Assembly: GCA_003254925.1 (NCBI GenBank)
Contig: QANZ01035946.1
Coordinates: forward strand, 26,901-90,900
Reading direction: 5' to 3'
Source of the DNA: Chamaecrista fasciculata
Lineage: Eukaryota; Streptophyta; Magnoliopsida; Fabales; Fabaceae
DNA length: 64,000 nt
Made by a program: the position numbers and the translations under genes. Of this stretch, positions 36,123 to 46,100 are shown in pieces; position 1 is the stretch's first letter, and every line of letters starts with the position of its first letter. The notes under the pieces are model-generated. The model was not told the origin of the DNA, did not search any database, and worked only from the letters and a program-made list of their open reading frames with translations.

Positions 36123-36747
36123 TGTTGGAATTTTTATGTGGATTAGCATTAATCTATTGTAAGATTAATATTTGTATTTACTGATAAGTAATTAATTTAT
36201 CGTAAGTCTGAATAAGAATAGATTGGGTTCATATTACTTGTGGTATTCCGTGATGCGTTGGATTATCCACAAGCCTTCCGGGACCGGGCTAAGAACCCCA
36301 ACTCATGTCCAGAGAGTATTAGCAATTATCCCATTAAATTGCTAATGTTTACATAGAGCTTATTTGTCATGGAGACTATTTTGTTTAGTCCTATTTTATT
36401 AACTATTGATTATATTTAATAATCTAGCATTTGGACTAAAGTGTGATATACCCTTTGTTTTGGAGTAGTTTTGTTATTTTAACAAAACTAGGGACTCTTT
36501 TGCATTTTTTAGCTTTTGTATGAAAAGTCCCGATTTATTTTTATATGCACCGAAGAAAAGAAAAACTTTGGTTTTCTTTTATGGGTTTTTGGTTACTCAT
36601 ACTCTTAGTCTCCATTTTGTCAAAATGCTTGAGTTTTTTGGCTTTGTGGTTGGTTCTTCTCTTTGGATCAGTGAGTTGCAGATTTCTTGCCCTCAATTTT
36701 CTCAGTTCCAGATAAGTAACTCTCTTAATCTCCCTTATTTTTCAGCA
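36123..36747 (+). repeat. Copia-type LTR with a polypurine tract before it and a primer-binding site after it
   Basis: A 625-bp segment begins TGTTGGAATTTT right after the purine-rich caagtgggagat (36111-36122), a polypurine-tract/LTR junction typical of copia elements. It ends ttttTCAGCA and is followed after two bases by TGGTATCAGAGC (36750-36761), the initiator-tRNA-Met PBS. No gag frame follows. Confidence 0.75.
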
Positions 36748-36749
36748 AT

Positions 36750-36761
36750 TGGTATCAGAGC
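36750..36761 (+). other. tRNA-iMet primer-binding site
   Basis: TGGTATCAGAGC is exactly complementary to the 3' end of plant initiator tRNA-Met and sits two bases after the CA end of the LTR. Confidence 0.8.
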
Positions 36762-37033
36762 TGATGTATTAAGAAATTTAAAAAAAAATAAAAAAAAAAA
36801 GTTAAGTTTTTTTCTTTTTCTTTTTCATTTTGATAACTCTATTGAAAGTCATGGAGTTAATATACTTTAGTTATTGACTCCATCATTTTTCAAAATTAAA
36901 GTGTATAAATTATTATCAGAAATTGAATTGCCATTTGTGAACTTAGGTATACATATTTTAACTTATATATTACACTTTCATTTTGGATAATATTTTCATG
37001 CAAAGCTTTAATTGCTTAAATAAAAGATATTGA

Positions 37034-37572
37034 GGTTAAAACTTCATTTTGGTCCATTATAATATTCTTATGATTTGACTTTGGTCCTAGATCTTTTTTT
37101 CTTCAAAGTGGTCTTGTATGTTTCCATAATTTTTTAATTTTGGTCACAAACCCACTTTCAAAACACAATTTAACCTCATTTGTCGACAACCTCAATTGAA
37201 TAGAAAATGAATTAGTCAAGAGTAACTTGTAGTTCTAAAATTGTCATATTCATACTTTAAATGAGAGAAATATGGTCAACTTCATTCTTTTAACTATGAT
37301 AAGCGGCTCACTTTAAAGGCTTGACTTGACCTCGTTTGCTGATAACTTTAACTAGGCAGAGAAAGAGAATTTATATATCAAAACCAACTTGTTGCTATGA
37401 ATTTATTGTGTTTGAACTTGAAATGAAAGAGATATGATCACATTCACTAATTTGGAATCAAAAGTTAAAAAACTCGAAACACATATAGAGGACCACTTTG
37501 AAACAAAAAAAATAAGTAGGACTGATGTAAGGTTTGGCCTATTTATCAAGAACCAAATTGAAGTTTTAACCT
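37034..37572. mobile_element. Foldback MITE just downstream of the C2 gene
   Basis: Left aggttaaaacttcattttgg and right ccaaattgaagttttaacct are 20-bp inverted repeats with few mismatches. The interior shares the aagagtaacttgtag/gaaatatg(a/g)tca blocks with 33866-34337. Its right end lies about 20 bp from the stop codon of the C2 gene. Confidence 0.65.
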
Positions 37573-37592
37573 ATATATATATATATAACTTG

Positions 37593-39060
37593 CTATTCAA
37601 TGAAGAGCATGCTTACCTTTGCCATGAACTTAAATCCCATCCTTATCTGTCCTTTGAAGGTGTCATCTTCAAGCACCACATTATATGGAGCTGGTTTAAT
37701 TTCTATATATCCTTGGTCTGTCCCTTCAGAGATTATTCTACCTATATAAACTCTGGATTTTGTGAAAAAGAAACAAATTGAATAAGATGATCCATTTAAT
37801 TAAGCACATATACCCTACAGTTTAAGGGATTCAATTTTTTGTCTAAAAATTTTTGCACAAAAATGATTTAGAAAATATAGTTATTTTTAATAAGAAAAAA
37901 GATTAATTATATAACCTGGTTTCACCAACAAATCCTCCATTTGTAAAGAGTTCTCTGTCCATGATTGTACACTTGAGATGGGTTAAGTCCTTTCTATCAT
38001 CAAATGATGAGAATTCAAATGTGAATTTCTCATTCCACCATGGTTTCTCATGTTTCCCTGCACCATATATAGACTCATTTACTATATTAATTCAGATTCA
38101 ACAAAATGAATTAACATCATATTTTAGAAATTCATTAATAAAAAAGTTTCATGTGTTGTTGTGTTTGGATGAATTAATTTTTGTGAGAAAGTAATACTTG
38201 AAGATAATTAGAAGAGTTATTGTATTAAAAAAAATTGGTTGGATTCTGGGGGCAGGGTGTCTTTTGAAATTATATGGTAATTTAAACAAGTAGCTTTTAG
38301 ATGAATATGAAATGACACCTAAGTATGTAGGGTCTAAAATTTCAATTCTAAATTTTAGAAAAATAATTTAATACATATTAGTTTAATGTGTAAATATAGA
38401 TTTTAATATTTTGTTATTTACAAAAACTCACAAACACTTTAATATAACATTCAATCGTTTATAAACACATGAATATATATACATCAGACACATTTAAATA
38501 ACTATACAAAAAAATTTTATATAAAATATACATCAATTCAATTCCTTCACATTTTAAACTACACAAAATTTAAAACTAGATGGTTTAAAAGTAAATTACG
38601 CTTTGGTATCTTGTTAAATATTAAGGGTAAATTATACTTTGGTACCTTATTCTATAGACTGGTTTCAATTTTTCAGGGATCGAATTGTGAGTTCGAGTTC
38701 GATATTTTTCAAGAATTGAATTATTAGTTTACTATATATATATATATAAGAGAAATCAGAAAACACACCTGATGATATTTTGCTTCTTTGAGATTGAGAT
38801 CCACATTCAATAATAACATAATAAGATGGTGTTCCTGACGGTAAGTTCAAACATAAATTCTCAGTTGTCATAGGCTTTAATATTTAGTTTCTATAATTTA
38901 TTTTCTCTTTCAACCAAAAAGGAAGACATATAATAGTAGAGATATTTGCACTTGTCATAAAAAAAAAATAAAAAAGAAAAGAGAGATACATACCAATAAT
39001 GTTAGTGCGTTTGATACCTTCAGCATTAACAAGTATTACTTCAAGAATCCCAGCCTTCAT
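37593..39060 (-). CDS. Small single-C2-domain protein (elicitor-responsive/SRC2-like)
   Basis: There are four exons on the minus strand: 39060-38994, 38834-38769, 38057-37916 and 37737-37593. All have GT/AG borders and matching phases: 420 nt, 139 residues, TAG stop. The start MKAGILEVILVNAEGI is the first beta strand of plant C2 proteins, then SYYVIIECGSQSQRSKI, PWWNEKFTFEF, LKCTIMDRELFTNGGFVGET and GYIEIKPAPYNVVLEDD, ending in KGQIRMGFKFMAK. This is the order of a whole C2 domain and nothing else, as in plant 16-kDa C2 proteins that bind membranes. The usual DxxGxxDPY loop reads RTNIIGTPSY, and the later DxD reads DRE, so most calcium-binding aspartates are lost. Another in-frame ATG lies 28 codons upstream (39144) but adds only a low-complexity Asn-rich stretch. 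The last exon may alternatively splice at a GTAAGC near 37615. Confidence 0.75.
38058..38768. other. Intron 2 of the C2 gene with MITE debris
   Basis: 38590-38735 contains taaatta(t/c)actttggtacc and ttcagggatcgaattgtgag, arms of MITE families seen elsewhere in the window, without clear boundaries. Confidence 0.45.
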
Positions 39061-39712
39061 GTGTATGTATAGTATGTGCTTATTATTATTATTATTATTT
39101 TTTTGGCTATATATTAGTATCAAGCAGTGTTCCTGAATCACCAACGAGAGGTTTATTTTTCTCTTAAAGCATAGAGATCACTTAAATAAATTTTGAATTC
39201 AAGTTATACATCACAGGATAAAATTTTAAGATAACATGGTAATATATATAGGGTTGGGCTAAGAGGGGACTAAAGATGAACAGTTTCATAATTATTAATA
39301 TGAGCGGTTAATAAGCTGATAAGTTACTTAAATATAATGAGAAGTTTTGGTTTTAATATAATTGAGTTACAGAGAAATTGTCATAAATGGCTATGAAAGA
39401 AAAAGAAAAAAAAAAAAAACTGCCTCAATAATAACAGATCACCGGGAGAAGAAAGAGGTGTGATTAGTTTTTTAGTTGAAACTAAGGGCCAGTAGTAGTA
39501 GGTTGGGTCAATTTGTGAATCCATAAAATCTAATCCAATGTTGCAAATTGGGTTGAGTTTGAAAAAATCACTCATGAATTGGGTTGGTTCAAATTTTGGG
39601 CCAAAGTCCTATTTTTCTTGAATCTGCACACGCACACACACGCACAGGCGCGCACACACACATCTTTATTTTTCTTGTAATTCCGTATAATTTTTATGTA
39701 TTTTTAAATATA

Positions 39713-40599
39713 GGCAAAAGACATGTTGGTGTGCCTAACGTTAGGGATCAATTTCAGTTATGCCCTCGACGTTTGTCTTGTGTCAGTTATGCCCTCAGTG
39801 TTTCATATTGTTGTCAATTATACCCCAATCTCAATTTTTTTGGGCCAAAGTCCTATTTTGGTCCCTCAAGTTTACTCAAAGTTCCGTTTTGGTCCCTTAG
39901 CTCAAAGTTTTTATTCACCACCATCTTCACCACTACCACCACCACCACCGCCAGCAACACCACCGTCGTCAACAGCAGCACCACCACCGCCACCGCCGAG
40001 CTTTTCTTGCGAACTTTTCGGCGAAATACATAGCAATTCCTACGACTACGAAAACTCTTAATCCAAGGTTTTTTGACCTTCTGAGTTCAATGATGCCTCC
40101 ATTTTGCGAAAAAAAATGGCTGGCAAGTCGCCGGAAATATATTTCCGGTCACCCGTTCGCAAAATGCAGGCCACCATTGAACTCTGGAAGTCAAAAAACC
40201 TTGAATTAGAAGTTTTCGTAGTTGTCGGGGTCATCGTGTATCACACTGGAAAGTTCGCCGGAGAAGATGAACCTCGTCGGAAAAGCTTGGTGGTGGTGGT
40301 GGTGGTGGTGTTGCTGACGGCGTTGGTGTTGTTGCTGTTGACAGTAGTGGTGTTGGTGGTGGTGGTGGTGGTGGTAGTAGTGGTGAAGATGATAGTGAAT
40401 GAAGGACTTTGAGCTGAGGGATCAAAATGAAACTTTGAGCAAATTTGAGAGACCAATATAGGACTTTGGCCTCAAAAAATTGAGTTTAGGGTATAATTGA
40501 CAACAATGTGAAACGTTGGGGGCATAACTAACACAAAACAAAAATTGGGGTATAACTGAAACTAACCCCAAACGTTAGGGCACCAACAAGTCTTTTGCC
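39713..40599. mobile_element. MULE-type foldback element with a second inverted-repeat element at its centre
   Basis: The ends GGCAAAAGACATGTTGGTG and CACCAACAAGTCTTTTGCC are inverted. The element is bounded by the perfect 9-bp direct repeat TTAAATATA (39704-39712 and 40600-40608). Each arm is about 125 bp (taacgttagggatcaatttc, then ttatgccctc, then ttataccccaat). The loop is filled by another element at 39842-40473. Confidence 0.85.
39842..40473. mobile_element. Inner foldback element, a hairpin nearly its whole length
   Basis: The ends ggccaaagtcctattttggt and gaccaatataggactttggcc are inverted, and the pairing continues inward through (cca)n/(tgg)n runs, gcgaacttttcggcg-like sequence and ccaaggttttttgacc to about 40100. 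This leaves only a loop of roughly 50 bases. The inner half is unusually GC-rich. It is related at its ends to 41798-42475. Confidence 0.75.
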
Positions 40600-40608
40600 T
40601 TAAATATA

Positions 40609-41086
40609 TTTTCGTATAATTTTTTATGTATATGTGTTGTTAATTCCTTATAATCAAGATCTTAGAATTTACATAATTATATATATATATATATGGTACA
40701 TTAATAAATGTTTTAGAGTGTATTTTAATTTATTTACCTTATATATAACATAGATCTAATCTTTATTTTTTTGATTTTCTTTTATGTATAGGTCTTTTTT
40801 TTCTTTACTCATAAATTTATAATGACATATCTCCTTATATAAAATATTTTTTTAAAATTATATTTGTTGACCCACAAATCAAATAAACCCAACCCAACCC
40901 AACCAAACCCAACCCACAGAGTTGTGGGTTGGATCAAGTCAAGTTGAGTTGACTGATTTAAAAAAAAAAAGACGGCACATCTATATGTGGAGTGAGTTGA
41001 AAATTTTTTCAAACCCAACTCAACCTAACTCACGCTTACTCCAAGTCAAAGAGATCTAGTTATTTAAAGAAGTTGGTCGGATTTTA
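40609..41086. other. Unassigned spacer with (ta)n run
   Basis: A tatatatata run lies at 40680-40694. Nothing else is recognised. Confidence 0.35.
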
Positions 41087-41133
41087 GGGCCTGTTTGGCA
41101 TGAAGCTAACACTCCTTTATGTCTCTTTTATCT

Positions 41134-41677
41134 ATAGTACAAAAAATCGGACCGGACCAGGCGGTTCAACCGGTGACCCAGTGAACCGGACACCAAACTG
41201 GTCCGGAATAAGCAAAATATCGTTCTGCATTTGACCCGGCCAAGTAACGGTTCAACCGGCGGTTGAATCGCCGGACCGGTGAACCGTGAACCGGGTTGAC
41301 CGGACAAATTTTGCAAAAATTACATATTTGAACCCAAAAAGTTTTCAAAAAATTACAAATTGGTCCCTGGATACATATTATCGAGGGACTGAAATAAAAA
41401 CTTTAAAAAAATTCAGGGTTAATATGTAATTTTTACAAAATTTGTTATGTTTAAAATTACAAAATAGCTCCAAAGGGTTCCAAAGTGTTTAATTTTTACT
41501 TTTTATTTAAATTATTGTAAGATATTAATGTGTATTTGATGAATATGTATATTTGAAAATGTATTTTTTAAGTAAACTTGCTCAACAGGTTGAACTAGTG
41601 ACCCAGCGGTTGAACCATTGAACCAGTGACTCGAGCCTTCCACTGGATCAATGGCCAGTCCGGTTTTTTGCACTATG
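41134..41677. mobile_element. Nested TIR element with perfect 9-bp target duplication
   Basis: The ends atagtacaaaaaatcggacc and ccggttttttgcactat(g) are inverted. It is flanked by CTTTTATCT on both sides (41125-41133 and 41678-41686). The arms contain ggttcaaccggtgaccca-type pairs, giving a locally GC-rich hairpin. 544 bp; non-coding. Confidence 0.8.
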
Positions 41678-41797
41678 CTTTTATCTCTCAGTACTCCTTT
41701 ATCTTCCTAAATTAGTAACATATCCCTATTCAACTACTTATAATTACCTACTCTTTACTTTATAATATTAAAATACTCAAAGGGCATATTTGTTAAT

Positions 41798-42475
41798 GGC
41801 CAAAGTCCTATTTTGGTCCCTCAATTTTGCTCAATGTTCCAAATTGGTCCCTCAGTTATTTTTTGTTTTGTTTTGGTGCATCAGTTTTCCAAAACTTTCC
41901 ATCGTTAATCCCTCAACATTTTGCATCCAAATTTTCCGTTAAGAAAAAGGGAAAACTAACTTTAACCTCCCAAAAATTTTATTATTTTGCATAAAAATCC
42001 GTTTCCTTTTATAATAAGATCGAAACGTAAGAAAAAGAAAGTAAAGAGGAGTTAAATTGATTTGACACTAAAATTGAATACAAAAAACGCAATAGCACTT
42101 CTTCTTCATTGTACCCCCGCCCCCTCCCCCAAATCATCTCTTCTCTTCTCACTACCATCATCACCATCTCCTCTTCTTCTTCTTCAAATAATGCTTGTTG
42201 CTGCATTTTTATTCAATTTCAGTGTGAAATCAATTTAACCCCTCATTTCTTTATTTTTCTTACGTTTTGATCCTATTATAAAAGGAAAAGGACTTTAATG
42301 AAAAATAATAAAACTTTTTGCTTCCCTATTTTTTAAGGGAAAATTTGGATGGAAAATGTTGAGCAACTAAAGATGGAAAGTTTTGAAAAATTAAGGGACC
42401 AAAATGGAAAAGTAACTGAGTGACCAATTTAGAACATTGAGCAAAACGGAGGAACCAAAATAGGACTTTGGCCTT
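41798..42475. mobile_element. Nested MULE-type foldback element
   Basis: Inverted termini ggccaaagtcctattttggt and ccaaaataggactttggcc. Flanks tttgttaat and tttataaat match at 7 of 9 positions. Central arms contain a (ctt)n run near 42170 and cctttt ataataagatc with its complement near 42270. Same terminal family as 39842-40473. Confidence 0.65.
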
Positions 42476-42606
42476 TATAAATTGCATATTAAAATACCCT
42501 TATTTATTACCCTTACAAAATATGATACTATAGCTCTAGTATTTAAAGGAGTACCGAAGATAAATGAGAAATCAAGGACCTATAAAAGTCATCCAAACGG
42601 ACCCTA

Positions 42607-43108
42607 AGCTTAAAAAATAACGGTCAAAGTGTACTTTTAATTCCATAACTTTTATTCAAATCTCAATTTGATCCAATAAACATTTCTGTTAAACTTTTGT
42701 TCTATATTCCTTTTGGTCCTATATCTTTTGGGTCTCTAGTTGGACTTACGAGATTATGCACATCACATGAATTCCGTTACAGATTTTGATTGAGATAAAA
42801 TATTTGACGACAAACACGTATGCACAATTTACAATATTTTATACCTTTGTAAAGTCAATGGCGTGGCCTTATGGCCAGAAGGTTAATATTGAGAATGAGA
42901 TGGATATCGATCCAGAATGTACAAATGAAAGAAATTAATTAAGGGTTCTTCTGGCTACTAACACTAACGTAACAAATGTGCATGTATATATTACAAAAAA
43001 AAAATGACACTCAACTTAATTACTTCAATAATCTTAAAGATTATGTAATGTAATCGTGTCATGAGAATTATTATGTTATGGAAGGATTTGAAATTTCCTG
43101 AGATTTTA
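42607..43108. other. 3' flank of the MATE gene
   Basis: Contains one arm of a ggtcc-type MITE near 42615-42730. A segment at 42860-42920 is faintly SINE-like. No gene is seen. Confidence 0.35.
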
Positions 43109-46100
43109 TTAGGACGATTCAGCAAGTTCGCATTCTTGTCCAGACCATCTTCGCAATCTCTCTGATGCTTGTTCAACCTGAAAAGTTCAAGTTTAGACGA
43201 AGCTTTTAGAAACCTTAAGGTTTTTCGTATGTGTGAATTAGAAATTAAAAGTAGGACTAATTAATTATATATATATATATATGCTGACCTCATCCTTCCA
43301 GTTAGTTCTATAGACAATGCACAACAAGATCAATGTCTGCAACAATGTCCCACATATCATGCCAATCCAAATACCCTGTTGTTATTTAAATACCACACTG
43401 TCCGTAAGTAAAAATGGTCAAATAAATAAATCAAAGAATTAATTAAATCTTGACTATGCTTTCACTTTAAATTTAGAGTAAATTACACTAAAGGGCTCTG
43501 TGGTTTGGCCCATAGGGTTTTTATGATTTAAATAGTGTCAAATAAGGTCTCTGTGGTTTACTCTGTTAACAAAAAGGGTCTTGAAGTATATTTTTGTCTA
43601 AAATTTGACGGAAATCTTAGCTAATATACTATTTTAAGACTCTAACTATTAATTTTTATGCGTTTGACTCCCTATTTGTATGAAATTTGACGAAAATCTT
43701 AGCTAAAATACTATTTTAAGATCCTAACTATTACTATGAAACTTTTCTTTTTTTGTGTCAAAGTCATTCTCTCATACAAATAGGGAGTCAAACGCATAAA
43801 AATTAATAATTAGGGTCTTAAAATAGTATTTTAGCCAAAATTTCCGTCAAATTTTGGACGAAAATATACCTCAGGACCCTTTTTGTTAACTGAGCAAACC
43901 ACAGGGACTTTATTTGACACTTTTTAAACCACAAGAACCTTATCTGAAAATGGATCAAACCCCATGACCCTTTTGTGTAATTTACCCTTAAATTTATTAA
44001 ATTGCCTCTATAGTAGAAGATCAGACCTTAATGAATAATAAGTTAATAACTAATGGCATTTATCTATTTTTTTTTGCCTGAAATAATGGCATTTATTATC
44101 AAGGTCAAAATTCGAATTTGGTCTCATATTTTTTGCTTAGTTCTCGATTTGATCCTATATATTTTTTTGTTGCACTTTCATTCTCATATCTTTGCGAAAA
44201 GTTTTAATTTAGTTCCGTATCTTTTGGTCAGGTTGGAGAATTGGTCCTATATCTTTGAAAAAGATTTTGCTGTAAGTTCCACTTGACCTAAAAATATAGG
44301 ACTAACTCTACATCTATATGACCAAAATATATGGGACCAAATATGCAACAAATAAAGATATGGGGACCCAATTGGAATCTGTTCTAAAAATATGAGACTA
44401 AATCTACAATAACAAAAGACACTAGACCAAATTGAGAATTGAGCCAAAAAAAAAAGAGACCAAATTTACTCTTTGGTCTATTATTTATTAATTAATTACC
44501 TCTACTCCATAATTCAATTTGTACCCAAGAACAAAGCCAAGAGGGAGTCCAACGACGTAATAACAGAATAAGTTGATGTATGCTACCAAAGCCTGCCAAC
44601 CTCCTCCTACAGCAACACCTACAACAAAGTAAACAAAGCATGAACATATTATCAATATGTTTTAACAATATATAAATATTTTTCTAAAAGAATTTCAGAC
44701 AAATTTTTAAAAACAAAACTAAAATAATAAAAAGTATAAAAATTAAAAATAAAAAAATTTATAATACGTAGGTCTAAACTTATTACATCCGAATTTAAAA
44801 TAGGAGAAATATGATCATATTTAATAGTTTAGGACCAAAATGAAAGATTTTGTCAACATTTAGGACTAATTTGAACATTTTGAAATATAAAGGATCAAAA
44901 TGAACACCAGAAAATACATTTAGGATCGAAATGACCCTTTGACCAGAAAAATGTGAGTATCTATGCCATGGTTGCAAATTGCGGTTGCGGTTGCGGATGC
45001 GGTTGCGTTGCGTTAATTTACTGCGGTTGCGGGTGTTGCAATATAGGTTGCGACTGTTGCGGTGTAGTCGTTGCGGTCTGATGCGGGTTGCAGCCACCAC
45101 CGCAACAGCAATATTGCGGGCGCAATTGCGGTTGCGGACCGCAATTTGCAACCATGATCTATGCATATTTATACATAGATATAACTGATATACTGATATA
45201 ACTGGTTATACAAATCTATGTATATTTGTTATATGTAAAGAGTTTTGCATAAGTGAATATATTTATACACACATCCTCTTAATTATTACCTGATATAACT
45301 GGTTGAACACTGTTTAAAACCATGGTTGCACCAAGCAAGGCTGCTAAATGAGAAACTGCTTTCTGCATTTCTACACTATCAGTGAAGATGACAGCAAAAT
45401 CATCTTTTGTGATCAAAATAATGGCTCCACACAGAATCCCAATTAATAAGGACTCTATCACTGTCACCATCACAGAGTACTTTGCAGCTCTAGGGCGTCC
45501 TAATCCTAACTCGTTGGAAACCCTAACACTGCATGCATCACATATGTACAAATTAAACAAAACATATTATTAATTAGGTCAAAGTGCAAATTTAGTCTCA
45601 TATCTTTTGCTGAGTTTCCAATTTGGTCCTGTATCTTTTTTTGTTGCACTTTTGATCTTATATCTTTGCAAAATGCCTCAATTTGGTTTCATATCATTTT
45701 TGGTTCCATATCTTTTGGTCAAGTTGCAAAATTAGTTTCATATCTTTGCAAAAAGATAAACCGTTAGTTGATATATACTTTCGTATCTGACCCAAAGATA
45801 TAAAACTAATTCTGCAGTTGACCCAAAGATATGAGACTAAATCTGTAACAAAAAAAATGGGACCAAATTGAAAACTGGCCTAAAGATATGGGAGCAAAAA
45901 TGCAACAAAAAAAGATATGGGACCAAATTGGAAACTAAGTAAAAGATATGGGATCAAATTTATACTTTGACCTATTAATTAATATTCTTAGAGGGAATTA
46001 AGTAAGTGATTAATAAGTCAAAAAATTCTAAAAGATGAAGAGATCGAAAATTCAATCAATTGAAAAGTTCACCTTATGGCAGCATTGATCCCTATGAAGA

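Larger units (their letters stand above)
41087..42606. mobile_element. PIF/Harbinger-like element holding two nested elements
   Basis: Left TTAGGGCCTGTTTGG and right CCAAACGGACCCTAA are inverted repeats of the same style as 22160-24461. The trinucleotide target duplication is ambiguous because TTA/TAA continues the palindrome. Sequence such as cctttatgtctc and actcctttatcttcc flanks the nested elements. Confidence 0.55.

Noticed and set aside
40104-40425. Val-rich and Pro/Thr-rich frames
   Set aside because: They are translations of (gtg)n/(cca)n repeats in the hairpin arms, present on both strands.
42855-42925. Possible tRNA-derived SINE (ggccttatggccagaagg and atcgatccag)
   Set aside because: The A-box and B-box likeness is weak, and no tail or target duplication was found.
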